IMG/VR virus record: IMGVR_UViG_3300034117_000713
Location: 62,001 to 126,000 of that record
Reading direction: 5' to 3' (one strand)
Source: a virus
Length of the DNA: 64,000 bases
Part shown: piece after piece, positions 1-9,202 of the stretch
Numbering within the stretch: the first letter of the stretch is position 1
How the letters are laid out: the number at the start of each line of letters is the position of its first letter
Notes under the pieces: generated by a model
The model's database searches: none
What the model was told of the DNA's origin: nothing
The model's input: the letters and a program-made list of their open reading frames with translations, nothing else
Translations under genes and position numbers: made by a program

Positions 1-3000
1 GCGGCCCAACTTTATCATTTAATGCACTAGGTGCACCGGGAAAGAAACACGCAAACTATCTTGATGAGAATTTCTTTAACGGAACTAACAGTATTGCAGT
101 TTACGATAACGCAAGTTCTGGACAAACTGCTATCACTCGAATTGCAGCACCGTCGGGTACTCCTACTACTTCTGGATTTGTGTTGCAGGTACAGCATACA
201 GGCAGCAGTCAAAGTCCCGGATTCGGCGGATTCTACTTTGCTGTAGGCACTAGAGCCAATGCAATTTTAGTAGCAAGATTTAAAGCTAGACTGCCGGCTG
301 GCTACACGTTAACCTGGGCAAGTAATTCTATCGGAACAAACGGCCAAAGCTATTGGGCAACAAACAATGTAGGCACAGGCAAGTGGGAAGAATACGCATA
401 TGTAGTAATCTGCGGTGATTCAGGAACATTCAGTTCAACGCACTTCTTCTACGTTACTGGTAGTCCAACACCTACAGCAGGTGCTCCTTTAACATGGTAC
501 ATCTGCTCCGCAGCAATATATGATGCAACTGATCAACGAACTGACATTCTTTACTTAGATCGTGCATCCGGTGCAGCTAACATCAAAGGTTACGGAGAAG
601 GTCAAGTTATTATTGACGGCTCTACTACGGGCAAAGGCGTATATTTAAATCACTATGTAAATGCTGATGTCTATGCTGCCGGTGGTGGCGGCAAGATGCG
701 AATTGGTAGTACTGCGGCACCTGTTTTTGAATTAGATGTTGCTGGTGAAGCAGCATTCCAGGGATATGTAAGAATTACTGCAACATCAGGAGTACAAAGT
801 CTGTTGATGGGTAATCAGGACAGCTCGGGTGCTAACAACCCTAGCGTGATCCGTGCAGCCAACGGTACTTTAACTTTTGGTAACGGAAACAGTTGGACAA
901 CTACTGGCGGCACTATTACTGATTTTGCTACATGGGCTCCTACAGGTAGTACATTAAACGGCAGCGGAGTTGGAGTCCCTGCCCTAACAATTAATACAAC
1001 AGGTGCCGGAAACTGGTCAGAAGGTATTAGAGTTAATCCTAATGCAAATACATACTCAGCTATTTTATTCCCACTAGTTGCAGGTAGTACAACTGCATGG
1101 TTTGTTGGTAAGATGGCGACTTCTGTTTATAATGATGGCTTTGTCATTATGAAGAACGGATTTACTGGAGGTATTGCAGCAAGGGCCGATGCAGCGTTTG
1201 ATATAAGTGCGTCCACTGGTAGAACAACATTTGGTTATAATCCGTATGTGGGTACTAACGTTATCTGGCATGCCGGTAACCTGACCAACGTTAACCAGTT
1301 AAGCAACGGCCCGGGATTTGTCACAGGTGGCGGTGCAGCCACATTCCAATATGTGTTAACTACCAACGGTGGTTTAACTGACAATAATAATGGTTTAAAA
1401 GTTTACGCACCGGGTGGTGGATCATATGTTACTGGCACAAGCACAGTAACAGGTGCAATTAAGATTAGATTACCGCAGTTTAGATCATCTACAATGATGC
1501 GAATGACTGTCAAGATCTACGAATACGCAGGCGGCAATGCAGGCACAAGTAGAACAATTGAACTAGGTGGTTACAACTACGGACCAGGTGGTTGGTACAA
1601 CGTTTTTGCACATCAGATCACACATGGCGGCGGAGACTTAAATGTCCGTTGGGGCCACGACGGCACAAGAAATGCAATTTGGATTGGTGAAACTAGCACA
1701 GCATGGACGTATCCTCAGGTATTCATTACTGAATTCCAAGCTGGATATAATGCCTACGGTAATACAGACTGGAATGATGATTGGGCAATTACTTTCCCAA
1801 CAGCATTTGACACTGTGGAAACCGGCCCAGTTACTGCGGCACGAGCACACACTAATTACAGTTTAACTAACCTAAGTCAGTTAAGCAACGGTCCGGGATA
1901 CATTACTGCGTACTACACTAGCCCGCTAGATTTCCGCGGCGGTAAGCACATGTTCCATTCAAGCGGAACTGGGGCAAGCACTATTAACAGTGATTCTTAT
2001 GCACTGCAAGTTGGCCCTGCAACTAGTCGTGTAACAACTGCAAACAGTTACTACGGCGGCATTGCATTTAACCACTTGCTAAACTACTCAGGCGGAACAC
2101 TGAATGCAGACAATACCAGCTATAATATTTCACCACATGCCTGGGTAGGTTTAAGACTGCACGATACTCCGGGTAGCGAGCGTAGCTTCTTGGTATTTGC
2201 AACTAAGCCAGGTACAGGTACAACTGGTGGCGGAACTGATCTTCCTATCGAACGCATGACCATCGATCCAGTTGATGGATTTGTGGGTATTAACGTTACT
2301 GATCCTACAACAAGATTACATATTAACGGAGATACTAGACACCAAGGCGATAGTAGATCATATTTTGGACCAAACAGTTCCTGGGGTGCCGATTTAATTA
2401 TTGGCGGTAACGGCCGCACTGATGCGACTCGTGCTACTGTGGCAGCAACTAACGGCAACCTGCACATTGATGCAGCCAACGGTTACGATCTATACTTAAA
2501 CTATTACAGTGGTCGACCTATCTATACTAGAGGTAGTGCATTTACCAACTGGGATAGCGGCAACTTAACTAACCTAAGTCAGTTAACTAACGGACCCGGA
2601 TTTATTACCAGCAGCGGTAGTGTTGATAACCTAGGTGGAATTTATTACGACAGGTTTGTCTACGGTGATAACTCAACTAAGACTAGAGAAACAGGATTAA
2701 CAGCAGCGTTACCATCCGGATTCTATAACGCCTATAACAACGGCACACCGACCGGTACTTGGTATACCGCATTACATACTCGTCATACCAACACCGGTAA
2801 TAACTTTGGTAATCAGTGGGCTGCTAGTTTCTATGACGACGGTGAAATTTACAACAGACGTATTGAAAACGGCAGTTACGGTACATGGCGTAGAATTTGG
2901 AACAACTTCAACTTAACAAATCTGAGTCAGTTGACTAACGGACCTGGATTCTTAGGCAAGTTTGGTAATGCATATTATCAAGTAGACACTTGGTTGCAGT

Positions 3001-4850
3001 TAACAGGCAATCATGGTCTGTACGCACCAATTGGCGGCTTTAATAATGCACCACATTTTTATCCAAACCCTAACAGCTACGGTTCATGGTATTCTGAAGG
3101 ACGTAAAAACGGTTGGGGTGGTATTGAATTTACAGGATATATTAGCGGTAACGTATCGTTAATGATAAACTCAAATACTACTGGATTCCATAACAACAGT
3201 TACGGATGGCAGTGGAGATGGGATCAGGGAACAATTTACGTTAACCGTTCAACTTACGGTGCTGGTACACAATATACTGTATGGGATAGTGGTAATTTAA
3301 CTAACCTAAGTCAGTTAACCAACGGACCTGGATTTATTACCTCAGGCGGTGCAGTAAGCAGCATACAAAACGGTGCTAACTTTATAGGACCTAGTGTATG
3401 GCCAAGTGCGGCATTTGGTTATCAATACAGTGGTGGTACAGTTAATTGGGGATTCTCATCAACTGGCGGCCAAGTTAACGTATATGCAGATGGTAATTTC
3501 TATGCAACTGACAGCCAACATTTAGTATGGCATGCAGGAAACTTATCCAACCTAAGTCAGTTGAGTAACGGACCTGGTTATGTGGTCAACGGCCAAGGCA
3601 GTGTTACATTTAGTGATATCTATAACAACGGCTGGTTCCGTAATAATAATGCCGGCCAGGGTCTATATAATCAAGCAACGGCTAACCATTGGTACAGTAT
3701 CAACGGAAACTATTGGGATGCAGGCCAGCAAGGCACTGGTGGTATTAGATTACGTAACGGTTATCAAGGCACCGTTATGGGTTACCTATATGGTACTACT
3801 GGTAATGAATTTGGTTTATTAAACAGTTCAGGTAACTGGCAGTTGCGTATGGAAGCTGGCAATGCCAACATGGAACTGTATCGTATTACATACTTAGACG
3901 ATGCAAGAGCCTATATCTATTATGATAGAAACAATACTGGTTACTATACTGACCCTGCAAGTACCAGTAACGTAAACGTACTTAACACAGAAGGTACCAC
4001 AGTTCGTTGGTTGAGCTTTAAAGGCGAAGGCGGGGATAGCGGTAACGGAACTCGTGCTTACTCGATATTCCAAGAAGGCGGCGGCTGGGGATTCCCATAC
4101 CCTGACTTAAGAATTGCATTCCATACTGGTCTAAAGTTTGGTGCAAACCTTAGCTACGAAGGTATGCGTTTCTACACAGACTACGATATGAGTGGTCGTG
4201 TTATGCAGGTCAACGGTAGCAGCAATTACATCTTTATAGATCGCTGGATAAACGTTTCCGGACATCAAGGAATTTATTCCGATACAAACGGTGCTCACAT
4301 ATATCCAAACAACGGTGACTACGGTTCTTGGCGTATGGACGGAACTCGTAACGGCTGGTATGGTATCTATTTTGCATCTGGTTCTACACTGATGATGAAC
4401 GACGGTGACGGAGGTATTCATCGTTCGGGCAACGGTTGGAGAATTTATCACAGCGGAAATAACCTGTACGCACGTGGTGAAGTTACCGCCTACTGGTCCG
4501 ATCGTAGATTAAAGCAGAACATCAAACCTCTAGAAAAAGGATCCGGTTTAGCATTAGTTGATCGTCTAGTACCGTCTAGCTTCGAATGGAACGAATTAGC
4601 AACCAAAGTCAATGACGGTTTCTACGAAGGGCAGGTCGAAACTGCACTGATTGCACAAGAAGTACAAGAAATTTTACCAATTGCCGTAGCTGAAAACAAA
4701 GCAGGTAGATGTGCTGGCAAAGATTCTAACATCGAGAGTTACCTAACTGTTAAATACGACAAGATTACGCCGTTCTTAATCCAGGCGATTAAAGATCTAA
4801 AAGCTGAAATTGATGAACTCAAGGAAATAATAAAAAATGGCACTAATTAA
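1..4850 (+). CDS. Large tail fibre protein with C-terminal S74 chaperone domain (5' end outside window)
   Basis: The frame is open from base 3, so the gene begins upstream of the window; about 1615 residues are visible. It is a virion fibre that should contact the host surface. Six copies of an N-L-(T/S)-N-(L/V)-(S/N)-Q-L-(S/T)-N-G-P-G-(F/Y) motif, near positions 1275, 1860, 2563, 2913, 3295 and 3540, mark boundaries between variable beta-rich modules, as in long fibres of environmental T4-like phages. The last ~115 residues are a peptidase S74 intramolecular chaperone: the SDRRLKQNI motif (base ~4497) supplies the Ser of the self-cleavage site, followed by ALIAQEVQEILP and a coiled-coil end. 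After trimerisation the chaperone is expected to cut itself off. Repeats suggest module shuffling by recombination. The S74 call is firm; which T4 fibre it corresponds to is not resolved. Confidence 0.93.
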   Translation, partial: GPTLSFNALGAPGKKHANYLDENFFNGTNSIAVYDNASSGQTAITRIAAPSGTPTTSGFVLQVQHTGSSQSPGFGGFYFAVGTRANAILVARFKARLPAGYTLTWASNSIGTNGQSYWATNNVGTGKWEEYAYVVICGDSGTFSSTHFFYVTGSPTPTAGAPLTWYICSAAIYDATDQRTDILYLDRASGAANIKGYGEGQVIIDGSTTGKGVYLNHYVNADVYAAGGGGKMRIGSTAAPVFELDVAGEAAFQGYVRITATSGVQSLLMGNQDSSGANNPSVIRAANGTLTFGNGNSWTTTGGTITDFATWAPTGSTLNGSGVGVPALTINTTGAGNWSEGIRVNPNANTYSAILFPLVAGSTTAWFVGKMATSVYNDGFVIMKNGFTGGIAARADAAFDISASTGRTTFGYNPYVGTNVIWHAGNLTNVNQLSNGPGFVTGGGAATFQYVLTTNGGLTDNNNGLKVYAPGGGSYVTGTSTVTGAIKIRLPQFRSSTMMRMTVKIYEYAGGNAGTSRTIELGGYNYGPGGWYNVFAHQITHGGGDLNVRWGHDGTRNAIWIGETSTAWTYPQVFITEFQAGYNAYGNTDWNDDWAITFPTAFDTVETGPVTAARAHTNYSLTNLSQLSNGPGYITAYYTSPLDFRGGKHMFHSSGTGASTINSDSYALQVGPATSRVTTANSYYGGIAFNHLLNYSGGTLNADNTSYNISPHAWVGLRLHDTPGSERSFLVFATKPGTGTTGGGTDLPIERMTIDPVDGFVGINVTDPTTRLHINGDTRHQGDSRSYFGPNSSWGADLIIGGNGRTDATRATVAATNGNLHIDAANGYDLYLNYYSGRPIYTRGSAFTNWDSGNLTNLSQLTNGPGFITSSGSVDNLGGIYYDRFVYGDNSTKTRETGLTAALPSGFYNAYNNGTPTGTWYTALHTRHTNTGNNFGNQWAASFYDDGEIYNRRIENGSYGTWRRIWNNFNLTNLSQLTNGPGFLGKFGNAYYQVDTWLQLTGNHGLYAPIGGFNNAPHFYPNPNSYGSWYSEGRKNGWGGIEFTGYISGNVSLMINSNTTGFHNNSYGWQWRWDQGTIYVNRSTYGAGTQYTVWDSGNLTNLSQLTNGPGFITSGGAVSSIQNGANFIGPSVWPSAAFGYQYSGGTVNWGFSSTGGQVNVYADGNFYATDSQHLVWHAGNLSNLSQLSNGPGYVVNGQGSVTFSDIYNNGWFRNNNAGQGLYNQATANHWYSINGNYWDAGQQGTGGIRLRNGYQGTVMGYLYGTTGNEFGLLNSSGNWQLRMEAGNANMELYRITYLDDARAYIYYDRNNTGYYTDPASTSNVNVLNTEGTTVRWLSFKGEGGDSGNGTRAYSIFQEGGGWGFPYPDLRIAFHTGLKFGANLSYEGMRFYTDYDMSGRVMQVNGSSNYIFIDRWINVSGHQGIYSDTNGAHIYPNNGDYGSWRMDGTRNGWYGIYFASGSTLMMNDGDGGIHRSGNGWRIYHSGNNLYARGEVTAYWSDRRLKQNIKPLEKGSGLALVDRLVPSSFEWNELATKVNDGFYEGQVETALIAQEVQEILPIAVAENKAGRCAGKDSNIESYLTVKYDKITPFLIQAIKDLKAEIDELKEIIKNGTN

Positions 4851-5235
4851 AAGGTATGAACTTGCTAATGGTATTGACGCCGACTCTGCGTACCATGTAA
4901 TAAGTCAAGTTATAACACATAAGATTCCAACAGATATTCCGGATCCGGGAGGTGTTAGACCGGCTAACTGTCCTGATTGGCAGTGGAAAAAAGGATACTA
5001 CGGTAGAGTATGCGTACAGGTATTTTATAATAAAGCTGCAAGAGATGCAGGCAAATTACCAATTGCACATATTGGAGTTTATCCTACAGATGTACCTGCA
5101 GACATGCGAGTTGAAACCAAATCAGAAACTAATTTCTGGATGTCTATTGACATGGCATCTACAAAAACAGTGGTAGAACAAGCATATGATTTCTTAAAAA
5201 CTCTAAATTACTATAGCGATGCAGTAGAGGATTGA
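4837..5235 (+). CDS. Hypothetical fibre-associated protein, 132 aa
   Basis: ATG start overlaps the fibre gene by 14 nt and is preceded by AAGGAAA inside the fibre 3' end, so translation is probably coupled. The protein is mixed alpha/beta and rich in Tyr, Trp and Lys, with no membrane segment or signal peptide and no catalytic motif I recognise. Its place directly after the S74 fibre suggests a fibre-tip, fibre-assembly or adhesin accessory role, but that is inference from position only. Confidence 0.85.
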   Translation: MALIKRYELANGIDADSAYHVISQVITHKIPTDIPDPGGVRPANCPDWQWKKGYYGRVCVQVFYNKAARDAGKLPIAHIGVYPTDVPADMRVETKSETNFWMSIDMASTKTVVEQAYDFLKTLNYYSDAVED

Positions 5236-5237
5236 TT

Positions 5238-5630
5238 ATGGCAGTTACTTACACATGGCAAATTACTTCTCTTAGAACTAGAACTGAAGGCGAAAATCTT
5301 AATGCAGTAGTGCAAACTTATTGGAAAAAGACCGGCACTGACGAGAACGGTAATTCTGGAACGTTTGAAGGTGCAACACCTTTTTCTGCAGCCAGTGTGC
5401 CAGCAGGAGAGTTTATTGCTTTTGAACAACTGACTGAAGAAACTGTGTTAAATTGGATTAAAGCAGTAGTAGTGGGCGATTACGAACAGCATGTTAATGC
5501 AAGAATACAAGATAAAATAAACAGTGCCGCAATTTCTCAACCAGAATTGCCGTGGGCACCAGGTAAAGGAACAGCGTCTATTGCTGAACCGGGAGCAGCA
5601 TCTGTTGCCGACCCGTCTTTACAACCTTAA
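5238..5630 (+). CDS. YTW-family small protein, paralogue 1 (130 aa)
   Basis: Start placed at ATG 5238 (MAVTYTWQI); a TTG six bases upstream is in frame but overlaps the preceding stop and is less likely. It is one of three paralogues in 2 kb (with 5902-6285 and 6854-7177) that share an N-terminal (V/T)TYTW(Q/D/E)(I/F), a middle DENGNSG/DDGEGNS-type loop and a WIK/WVK/WVE helix after T(E/K/Q)(E/D). This copy alone has a low-complexity Ala/Pro tail. Function unknown. Clustering behind the tail fibre and the late-gene context suggest small virion or fibre accessory proteins. Confidence 0.85.
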   Translation: MAVTYTWQITSLRTRTEGENLNAVVQTYWKKTGTDENGNSGTFEGATPFSAASVPAGEFIAFEQLTEETVLNWIKAVVVGDYEQHVNARIQDKINSAAISQPELPWAPGKGTASIAEPGAASVADPSLQP

Positions 5631-5639
5631 ACTCAGAAA

Positions 5640-5662
5640 ATACCAATAGATTATATTGGTAT
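5640..5662 (+). terminator. Perfect 9-bp hairpin abutting a late promoter
   Basis: ATACCAATA pairs with TATTGGTAT across a 5-nt loop. There is no U-tract, and the right arm runs straight into the TATAAATA late promoter. It may end transcripts of the YTW gene or mark the operon break; termination is unproven. Confidence 0.45.
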
Positions 5663-5667
5663 ATAAA
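5660..5667 (+). promoter_or_regulatory. T4-type late promoter (TATAAATA, full consensus)
   Basis: Exact match to the eight-base T4 late promoter, 23 nt before ATG 5691, which has its own CGGAG ribosome site. It is the only full eight-base match I noticed among the TAAATA sites listed. Confidence 0.8.
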
Positions 5668-5690
5668 TAATATACCTTAACGGAGCTTTT

Positions 5691-5873
5691 ATGAACAAGA
5701 TTAATTTAACTTTAGATATGAACGAACTAAACACCATCATGGCGGGTTTAGGCAAACTACCTTACGAACAATGCTTTGCTGTTGTTGACTCAATCCGTCA
5801 GCAAGTCGCACCGCAACTTCAAGAACAACAGGCCGCAGGCGGCCAAGGTGCAATGGGACCTGGTAAAGAATAA
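5691..5873 (+). CDS. Small hypothetical protein, 60 aa
   Basis: Preceded by CGGAG nine bases before ATG and by the consensus late promoter. Sequence is a short amphipathic protein with a Gln/Gly/Ala-rich tail (residues 43-60). No recognised domain. Late expression and position among fibre accessory genes suggest a minor structural or assembly factor. Confidence 0.8.
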   Translation: MNKINLTLDMNELNTIMAGLGKLPYEQCFAVVDSIRQQVAPQLQEQQAAGGQGAMGPGKE

Positions 5874-5876
5874 ATA
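5871..5876 (+). promoter_or_regulatory. Late promoter box TAAATA
   Basis: Overlaps the stop codon of the 60-aa gene (TAA TAC); 25 nt before ATG 5902, which has a CGGAG ribosome site. Confidence 0.6.
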
Positions 5877-5901
5877 CTAGTTTAGTACAGCGGAGAAAAC
5901 A

Positions 5902-6285
5902 ATGGCAACAACTTATACCTGGGATATTGAGAACGTAGATTTAATAAGTTCTCACAACGGAAATGAAAACGTAGTATTTCGTGTCACATGGAAATGCACA
6001 GCAGACGACGGTGAAGGAAATTCTAAGTATCAGGTAGGAATTGTAGAACTTAACCCTAATGTGAATTCTGAAGTATTTGTGTCAATTGACAACGTAACTA
6101 AACAAGATATTATTGGCTGGGTTAAAAATACTGTAGCAGTTTCTGTAATTGAAAGAGACTTACTGCCTAATGTTACTACTATTACTTTTTCAGGAACAGA
6201 TACCACAACAGCCACTACAGTAGCCGAAGCAATGGCTAGCACTATTGCAAAACGAACAGCAACTCCTGACCCAAATAATACATGA
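5902..6285 (+). CDS. YTW-family small protein, paralogue 2 (127 aa)
   Basis: Begins MATTYTWDI and carries the family loop DDGEGNS and helix IIGWVK. The C-terminal third is Thr/Ala-rich. Its stop overlaps the start of the oxygenase gene by four bases (ATGA), so the two are translationally coupled. Same family as 5238-5630 and 6854-7177; function unknown, probably a late virion-associated protein. Confidence 0.87.
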   Translation: MATTYTWDIENVDLISSHNGNENVVFRVTWKCTADDGEGNSKYQVGIVELNPNVNSEVFVSIDNVTKQDIIGWVKNTVAVSVIERDLLPNVTTITFSGTDTTTATTVAEAMASTIAKRTATPDPNNT

Positions 6286-6845
6286 TAGGTGAGTGGGCTT
6301 ATATTAAAAGTTATTTTACGCCCGAACAATGTGATAGAATAATTCAAGAGGCCCTAATTTTGCCAGAACAAGAAGCAAAATTAGGGCCTTCTAGTGATAG
6401 GGTTAACAACGAATGGCGTAGAAGCTCAATTCGCGGTATAGTAAGAAACTCCACATGGTCATACTTGTTTAATGAATTAGACAAGGTAGTTGATCAAATT
6501 AATAAAGAATGGTTTCAGGTAGATTATAAATTTTTACCTGCAATACAGTTTGCTACCTACACTGGTGAAGAACAGAGTTTTTACAAACGGCATCAGGATG
6601 TATTTTTAGCACCGTTACCTACGCAAAGAAAGCTGAGTGTAACTGTACAACTTAGTGATCCTGACGCATACGAAGGCGGTGATTTAAAGTTTTTAGATGT
6701 TGGGCATTATCCTAACTCGGAAAATCTTCGTGCTAGAGGAACAGTTTGTGTATTTCCTAGTATCATTTTTCATGAAGTTACACCGTTAATTAGCGGTGTA
6801 CGACATAGTTTAGCAGGATGGTACGAAGGACCGCATTGGAGATAA
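6282..6845 (+). CDS. 2-oxoglutarate/Fe(II)-dependent oxygenase (prolyl-4-hydroxylase-like), 187 aa
   Basis: Predicted to hydroxylate an amino-acid side chain using O2, 2-oxoglutarate and iron. The double-stranded beta-helix metal triad is visible: H104-Q-D106 in YKRHQDVF and H164 in IIFHEV, with the 2OG-binding Arg at R174 (GVRHSLAGW). EGGDLKF (131-137) matches the conserved core strand of PKHD-type hydroxylases. Start overlaps the upstream YTW gene (ATGA). Such enzymes are common in T4-like environmental phages next to tail genes, where a virion or host protein is the presumed target; the target here is unknown. Confidence 0.92.
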   Translation: MIGEWAYIKSYFTPEQCDRIIQEALILPEQEAKLGPSSDRVNNEWRRSSIRGIVRNSTWSYLFNELDKVVDQINKEWFQVDYKFLPAIQFATYTGEEQSFYKRHQDVFLAPLPTQRKLSVTVQLSDPDAYEGGDLKFLDVGHYPNSENLRARGTVCVFPSIIFHEVTPLISGVRHSLAGWYEGPHWR

Positions 6846-6848
6846 ATA
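6843..6848 (+). promoter_or_regulatory. Late promoter box TAAATA, leaderless spacing
   Basis: Exactly 5 nt separate the box from ATG 6854; by the T4 rule (box at -11 to -6) transcription would start on the A of ATG. No Shine-Dalgarno present. Confidence 0.65.
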
Positions 6849-6853
6849 TTATT

Positions 6854-7177
6854 ATGATTACATATACTTGGGAATTTCCTAGATTTGCTGCACACCCTAC
6901 ATTAAACGGCTTGACAAATGTCGTGTATAATGTAGAGTTTATCTTATCTGCAACAGACGGTGAAGGGCACGGATCTCAAATTTTTGGTTCAGTTGGCCTT
7001 TCGGAACCTGATCCAGAAACATATAAGCCATTTAATCTATTGACTCAAGATGCTGTGCAGGCCTGGGTTGAAACTGCAATGGGTGAAGAAGTCCTTGCAG
7101 ATTATAAACTAAATTTAGAAAATCAAATTGAGCAACAAAAGGCACCTGCTGTTGTTACTCTAAACAAGCCTTGGTAA
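6854..7177 (+). CDS. YTW-family small protein, paralogue 3 (107 aa)
   Basis: An in-frame upstream start at 6818 lies inside the oxygenase gene; the family N-terminus (MITYTWEF) and the late promoter fix the start at ATG 6854. Carries the family loop TDGEGHGS and the helix AVQAWVE. It ends one base before the convergent Nudix gene. Function unknown, as for its two paralogues. Confidence 0.87.
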   Translation: MITYTWEFPRFAAHPTLNGLTNVVYNVEFILSATDGEGHGSQIFGSVGLSEPDPETYKPFNLLTQDAVQAWVETAMGEEVLADYKLNLENQIEQQKAPAVVTLNKPW

Positions 7178-7627
7178 TCAGCTGACTATTTCAATTAGCA
7201 ATTCTATTTTAGTTTTGTTAGTTCGATTAGATAGGCTTCTCTTAACACCTTGATGCAGAGGCTTTGGCCACTGATTTAAACTGCACCATGCGTATCCCAC
7301 GTGTTCGTCATTAAGCACAGGAATAAACTCTTTGTCAACAATTAACATGTATGTGTTAAAATAAAATCGTTGATCTTCACTAGTAAACAGCTCTAGCGGA
7401 ATTACTTTCTTTATTTTAGGCAGAGATCCAACTTCTTCTGTGATTTCTCTTTCTAATGCGGCATACGGAGTAGCATCAGCAGGCTCTTTCTTGCCGCCAA
7501 CAATGCCCCATGTGCCCGCAGTTTTGCCTTGATTTCTTAACAAAAATAAAAATCTTTTTGTATCTTTAGCAAAGAATAAACCTCCACTGCATACAATGTC
7601 TTCACGTATCATAAAACTAAACGCCAT
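7178..7627 (-). CDS. Nudix hydrolase, 149 aa
   Basis: Nudix enzymes hydrolyse nucleoside diphosphates linked to another moiety (e.g. oxidised nucleotides, NADH, ADP-ribose). The Nudix-box core R60-E-I-T-E64-E65-V-G is intact and preceded by G44-G45-K-K-E. Relative to the textbook G-x5-E-x7-RE spacing the loop is offset by one residue, and the upstream acidic position is filled by D51 or E48, which may affect metal binding. Full domain length. The start overlaps the end of the gp15 gene by 19 nt; M6 is an alternative start. Substrate unknown; nucleotide-pool cleaning is the common phage role. Confidence 0.9.
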   Translation of the reverse strand: MAFSFMIREDIVCSGGLFFAKDTKRFLFLLRNQGKTAGTWGIVGGKKEPADATPYAALEREITEEVGSLPKIKKVIPLELFTSEDQRFYFNTYMLIVDKEFIPVLNDEHVGYAWCSLNQWPKPLHQGVKRSLSNRTNKTKIELLIEIVS

Positions 7628-9039
7628 TCACTAGGATAATACATACCGTCTACACTCTTAGACCACTGGGTGCCATCCCACTTGTATTGTATTCCTGTAT
7701 ATGAATTAGTTATATATGTTGTTTCAGTTGTATCTGCAGAACTGAGAATTATATTCCACTGCACTCCGTCCCATTGAATAATATCATTTGCAGATGCAGT
7801 AAAGTTGGTGCTATTACTGTTGGCCCATGCATTAGGTCCATCCTCTTCTGTTGTAACAATATCTTCTAGTATCAAATAACGTGCATCAACACTAGGTGTA
7901 CCTGGATTAAATGTTTTTGGATTTACAATAGCATTGACTGTGCCCCTACTTACAGTATTTGTAAGATCAGAAATTGCAGTGTTCAGCAAAGTTTCTCCGT
8001 CAAACTGAATGTTTAAAACATCCATGTCTGCTTCGTCAAATGGATTAATACTTAGGTAGCCTACAATTTTCCCACCATCAAGTTTTGTAAGTTCGATGTG
8101 GCTCAGTCCTGTTCTAAACTTGCCAGGATATAGATCTAATAATGCCTTCCAGTTAATTTTAGTGCCAGCTTTAATTGGAATCTGTTCTAAGTCATTTACT
8201 AACAAGTTTTCAGATGCTGCCATTAGTTTAGCTGTGTTATTTGTTAACAAGATCGAAAAGTTGCCCGGAGTTACCGTGACTCTAGATACTGGATTAGAGA
8301 AACTAAATTCAGGACCCATTGCACTTGTACCTTGTTCCTCTGCAAAAATGTTAGCAATAATTTTAGTAATGATACCTAACTTTTTAACTTTAGCAGGAGG
8401 ACTTAACCATATAGGAGTTAAGAAATTCATGGTGGCAATGTCAATGTCGTTTTCAGTACCTTGCGGAATAGTTCTGCTAGACCAATTCATTCCGGTAAGC
8501 TCTACATAGCTGAGACTGGTCCAATCAATATAGTTACTAGTAGTCTGTATTTCCATTGCAGGACGAAACAATACTAAAATTTGTTCTAGAATTTGTAGTT
8601 TCTGTTCAGTGTTGGTACTCCACACGTCTGCAACAAATTGTAAATTAAACGGTGTTGGCATTAATCGTTCAACTGTATAATTTTCACCTTGCACATTTGC
8701 GTAGTCTTGAATAGTTTGTCCAAATGTAGGGCTATCTGGGTTTTCATCAACGTAACCAAACTGCCTTTCTCTAATGTGCATTTTGCCCACAAAGCTAGGA
8801 TCTTGTAACCTATCGCGGGCTATGTCTAGACTTTTAATATAGCAGGCAATGAAAGGTGCAGAGTTAAGCACGTTCTCACTGTTCTTTTTCAATGTGCTGG
8901 CTACTTGCCTAGACATATCTCCATATCTAACTGGTATTTGAATCACATTTCCACGACCATCTTTGTAAGTAAAATTACTCATTAGTCGCATAAATTGTGT
9001 CAAGTAACGGCGTATTTGGCCGTCGTAAAAATGTTCCAT
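7609..9039 (-). CDS. 15: Tail sheath stabilisation protein, gp15-like (476 aa)
   Basis: The N-terminus (FYDGQIRRYLTQFMRL, then RYGD, then SAPFIACYI) matches gp15 proximal-tail terminators of T4-like phages, which cap the sheath and tube and join tail to neck. It lies in a minus-strand run with gp14, opposite gp13, as expected for neck genes. T4 gp15 is about 270 aa; this one is enlarged by a C-terminal region with two W-D-G-(V/T)-Q-W motifs, the same short beta module seen in the enlarged sheath protein. A gp15 role is inferred from N-terminal similarity and neighbours. Confidence 0.78.
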   Translation of the reverse strand: MEHFYDGQIRRYLTQFMRLMSNFTYKDGRGNVIQIPVRYGDMSRQVASTLKKNSENVLNSAPFIACYIKSLDIARDRLQDPSFVGKMHIRERQFGYVDENPDSPTFGQTIQDYANVQGENYTVERLMPTPFNLQFVADVWSTNTEQKLQILEQILVLFRPAMEIQTTSNYIDWTSLSYVELTGMNWSSRTIPQGTENDIDIATMNFLTPIWLSPPAKVKKLGIITKIIANIFAEEQGTSAMGPEFSFSNPVSRVTVTPGNFSILLTNNTAKLMAASENLLVNDLEQIPIKAGTKINWKALLDLYPGKFRTGLSHIELTKLDGGKIVGYLSINPFDEADMDVLNIQFDGETLLNTAISDLTNTVSRGTVNAIVNPKTFNPGTPSVDARYLILEDIVTTEEDGPNAWANSNSTNFTASANDIIQWDGVQWNIILSSADTTETTYITNSYTGIQYKWDGTQWSKSVDGMYYPSEWRLVL

Positions 9040-9044
9040 TAATT

Positions 9045-9191
9045 TTATCCTCTAGATTTGTCAAGCTCTTTGCATTCAGGGCATTCGCAGTCCGGACAGT
9101 ATTCGCACTCAGTACAACTATGATCACAGTGTGCAGGACATCCGCATTTGCATTTAGATGTAAATCTTTTGTAATTTTGATAATCGTCCAT
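9045..9191 (-). CDS. Cysteine-rich mini-protein, 48 aa, metal-binding candidate
   Basis: An ATG-to-TAA frame fills the gap between gp15 and gp14. It encodes 10 Cys (positions 14, 16, 18, 22, 26, 29, 32, 35, 37, 40) and two His within 27 residues, then a charged tail ending KSRG. The CxCxC, CxxC and CxC spacing resembles metallothioneins or a compact zinc cluster. A GAGG ribosome site for gp15 lies in its 3' end. No family identified. The frame is short, but chance accumulation of ten Cys codons in one open frame is very unlikely. Confidence 0.72.
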   Translation of the reverse strand: MDDYQNYKRFTSKCKCGCPAHCDHSCTECEYCPDCECPECKELDKSRG

Positions 9192-9202
9192 ATATACCTC
9201 TA

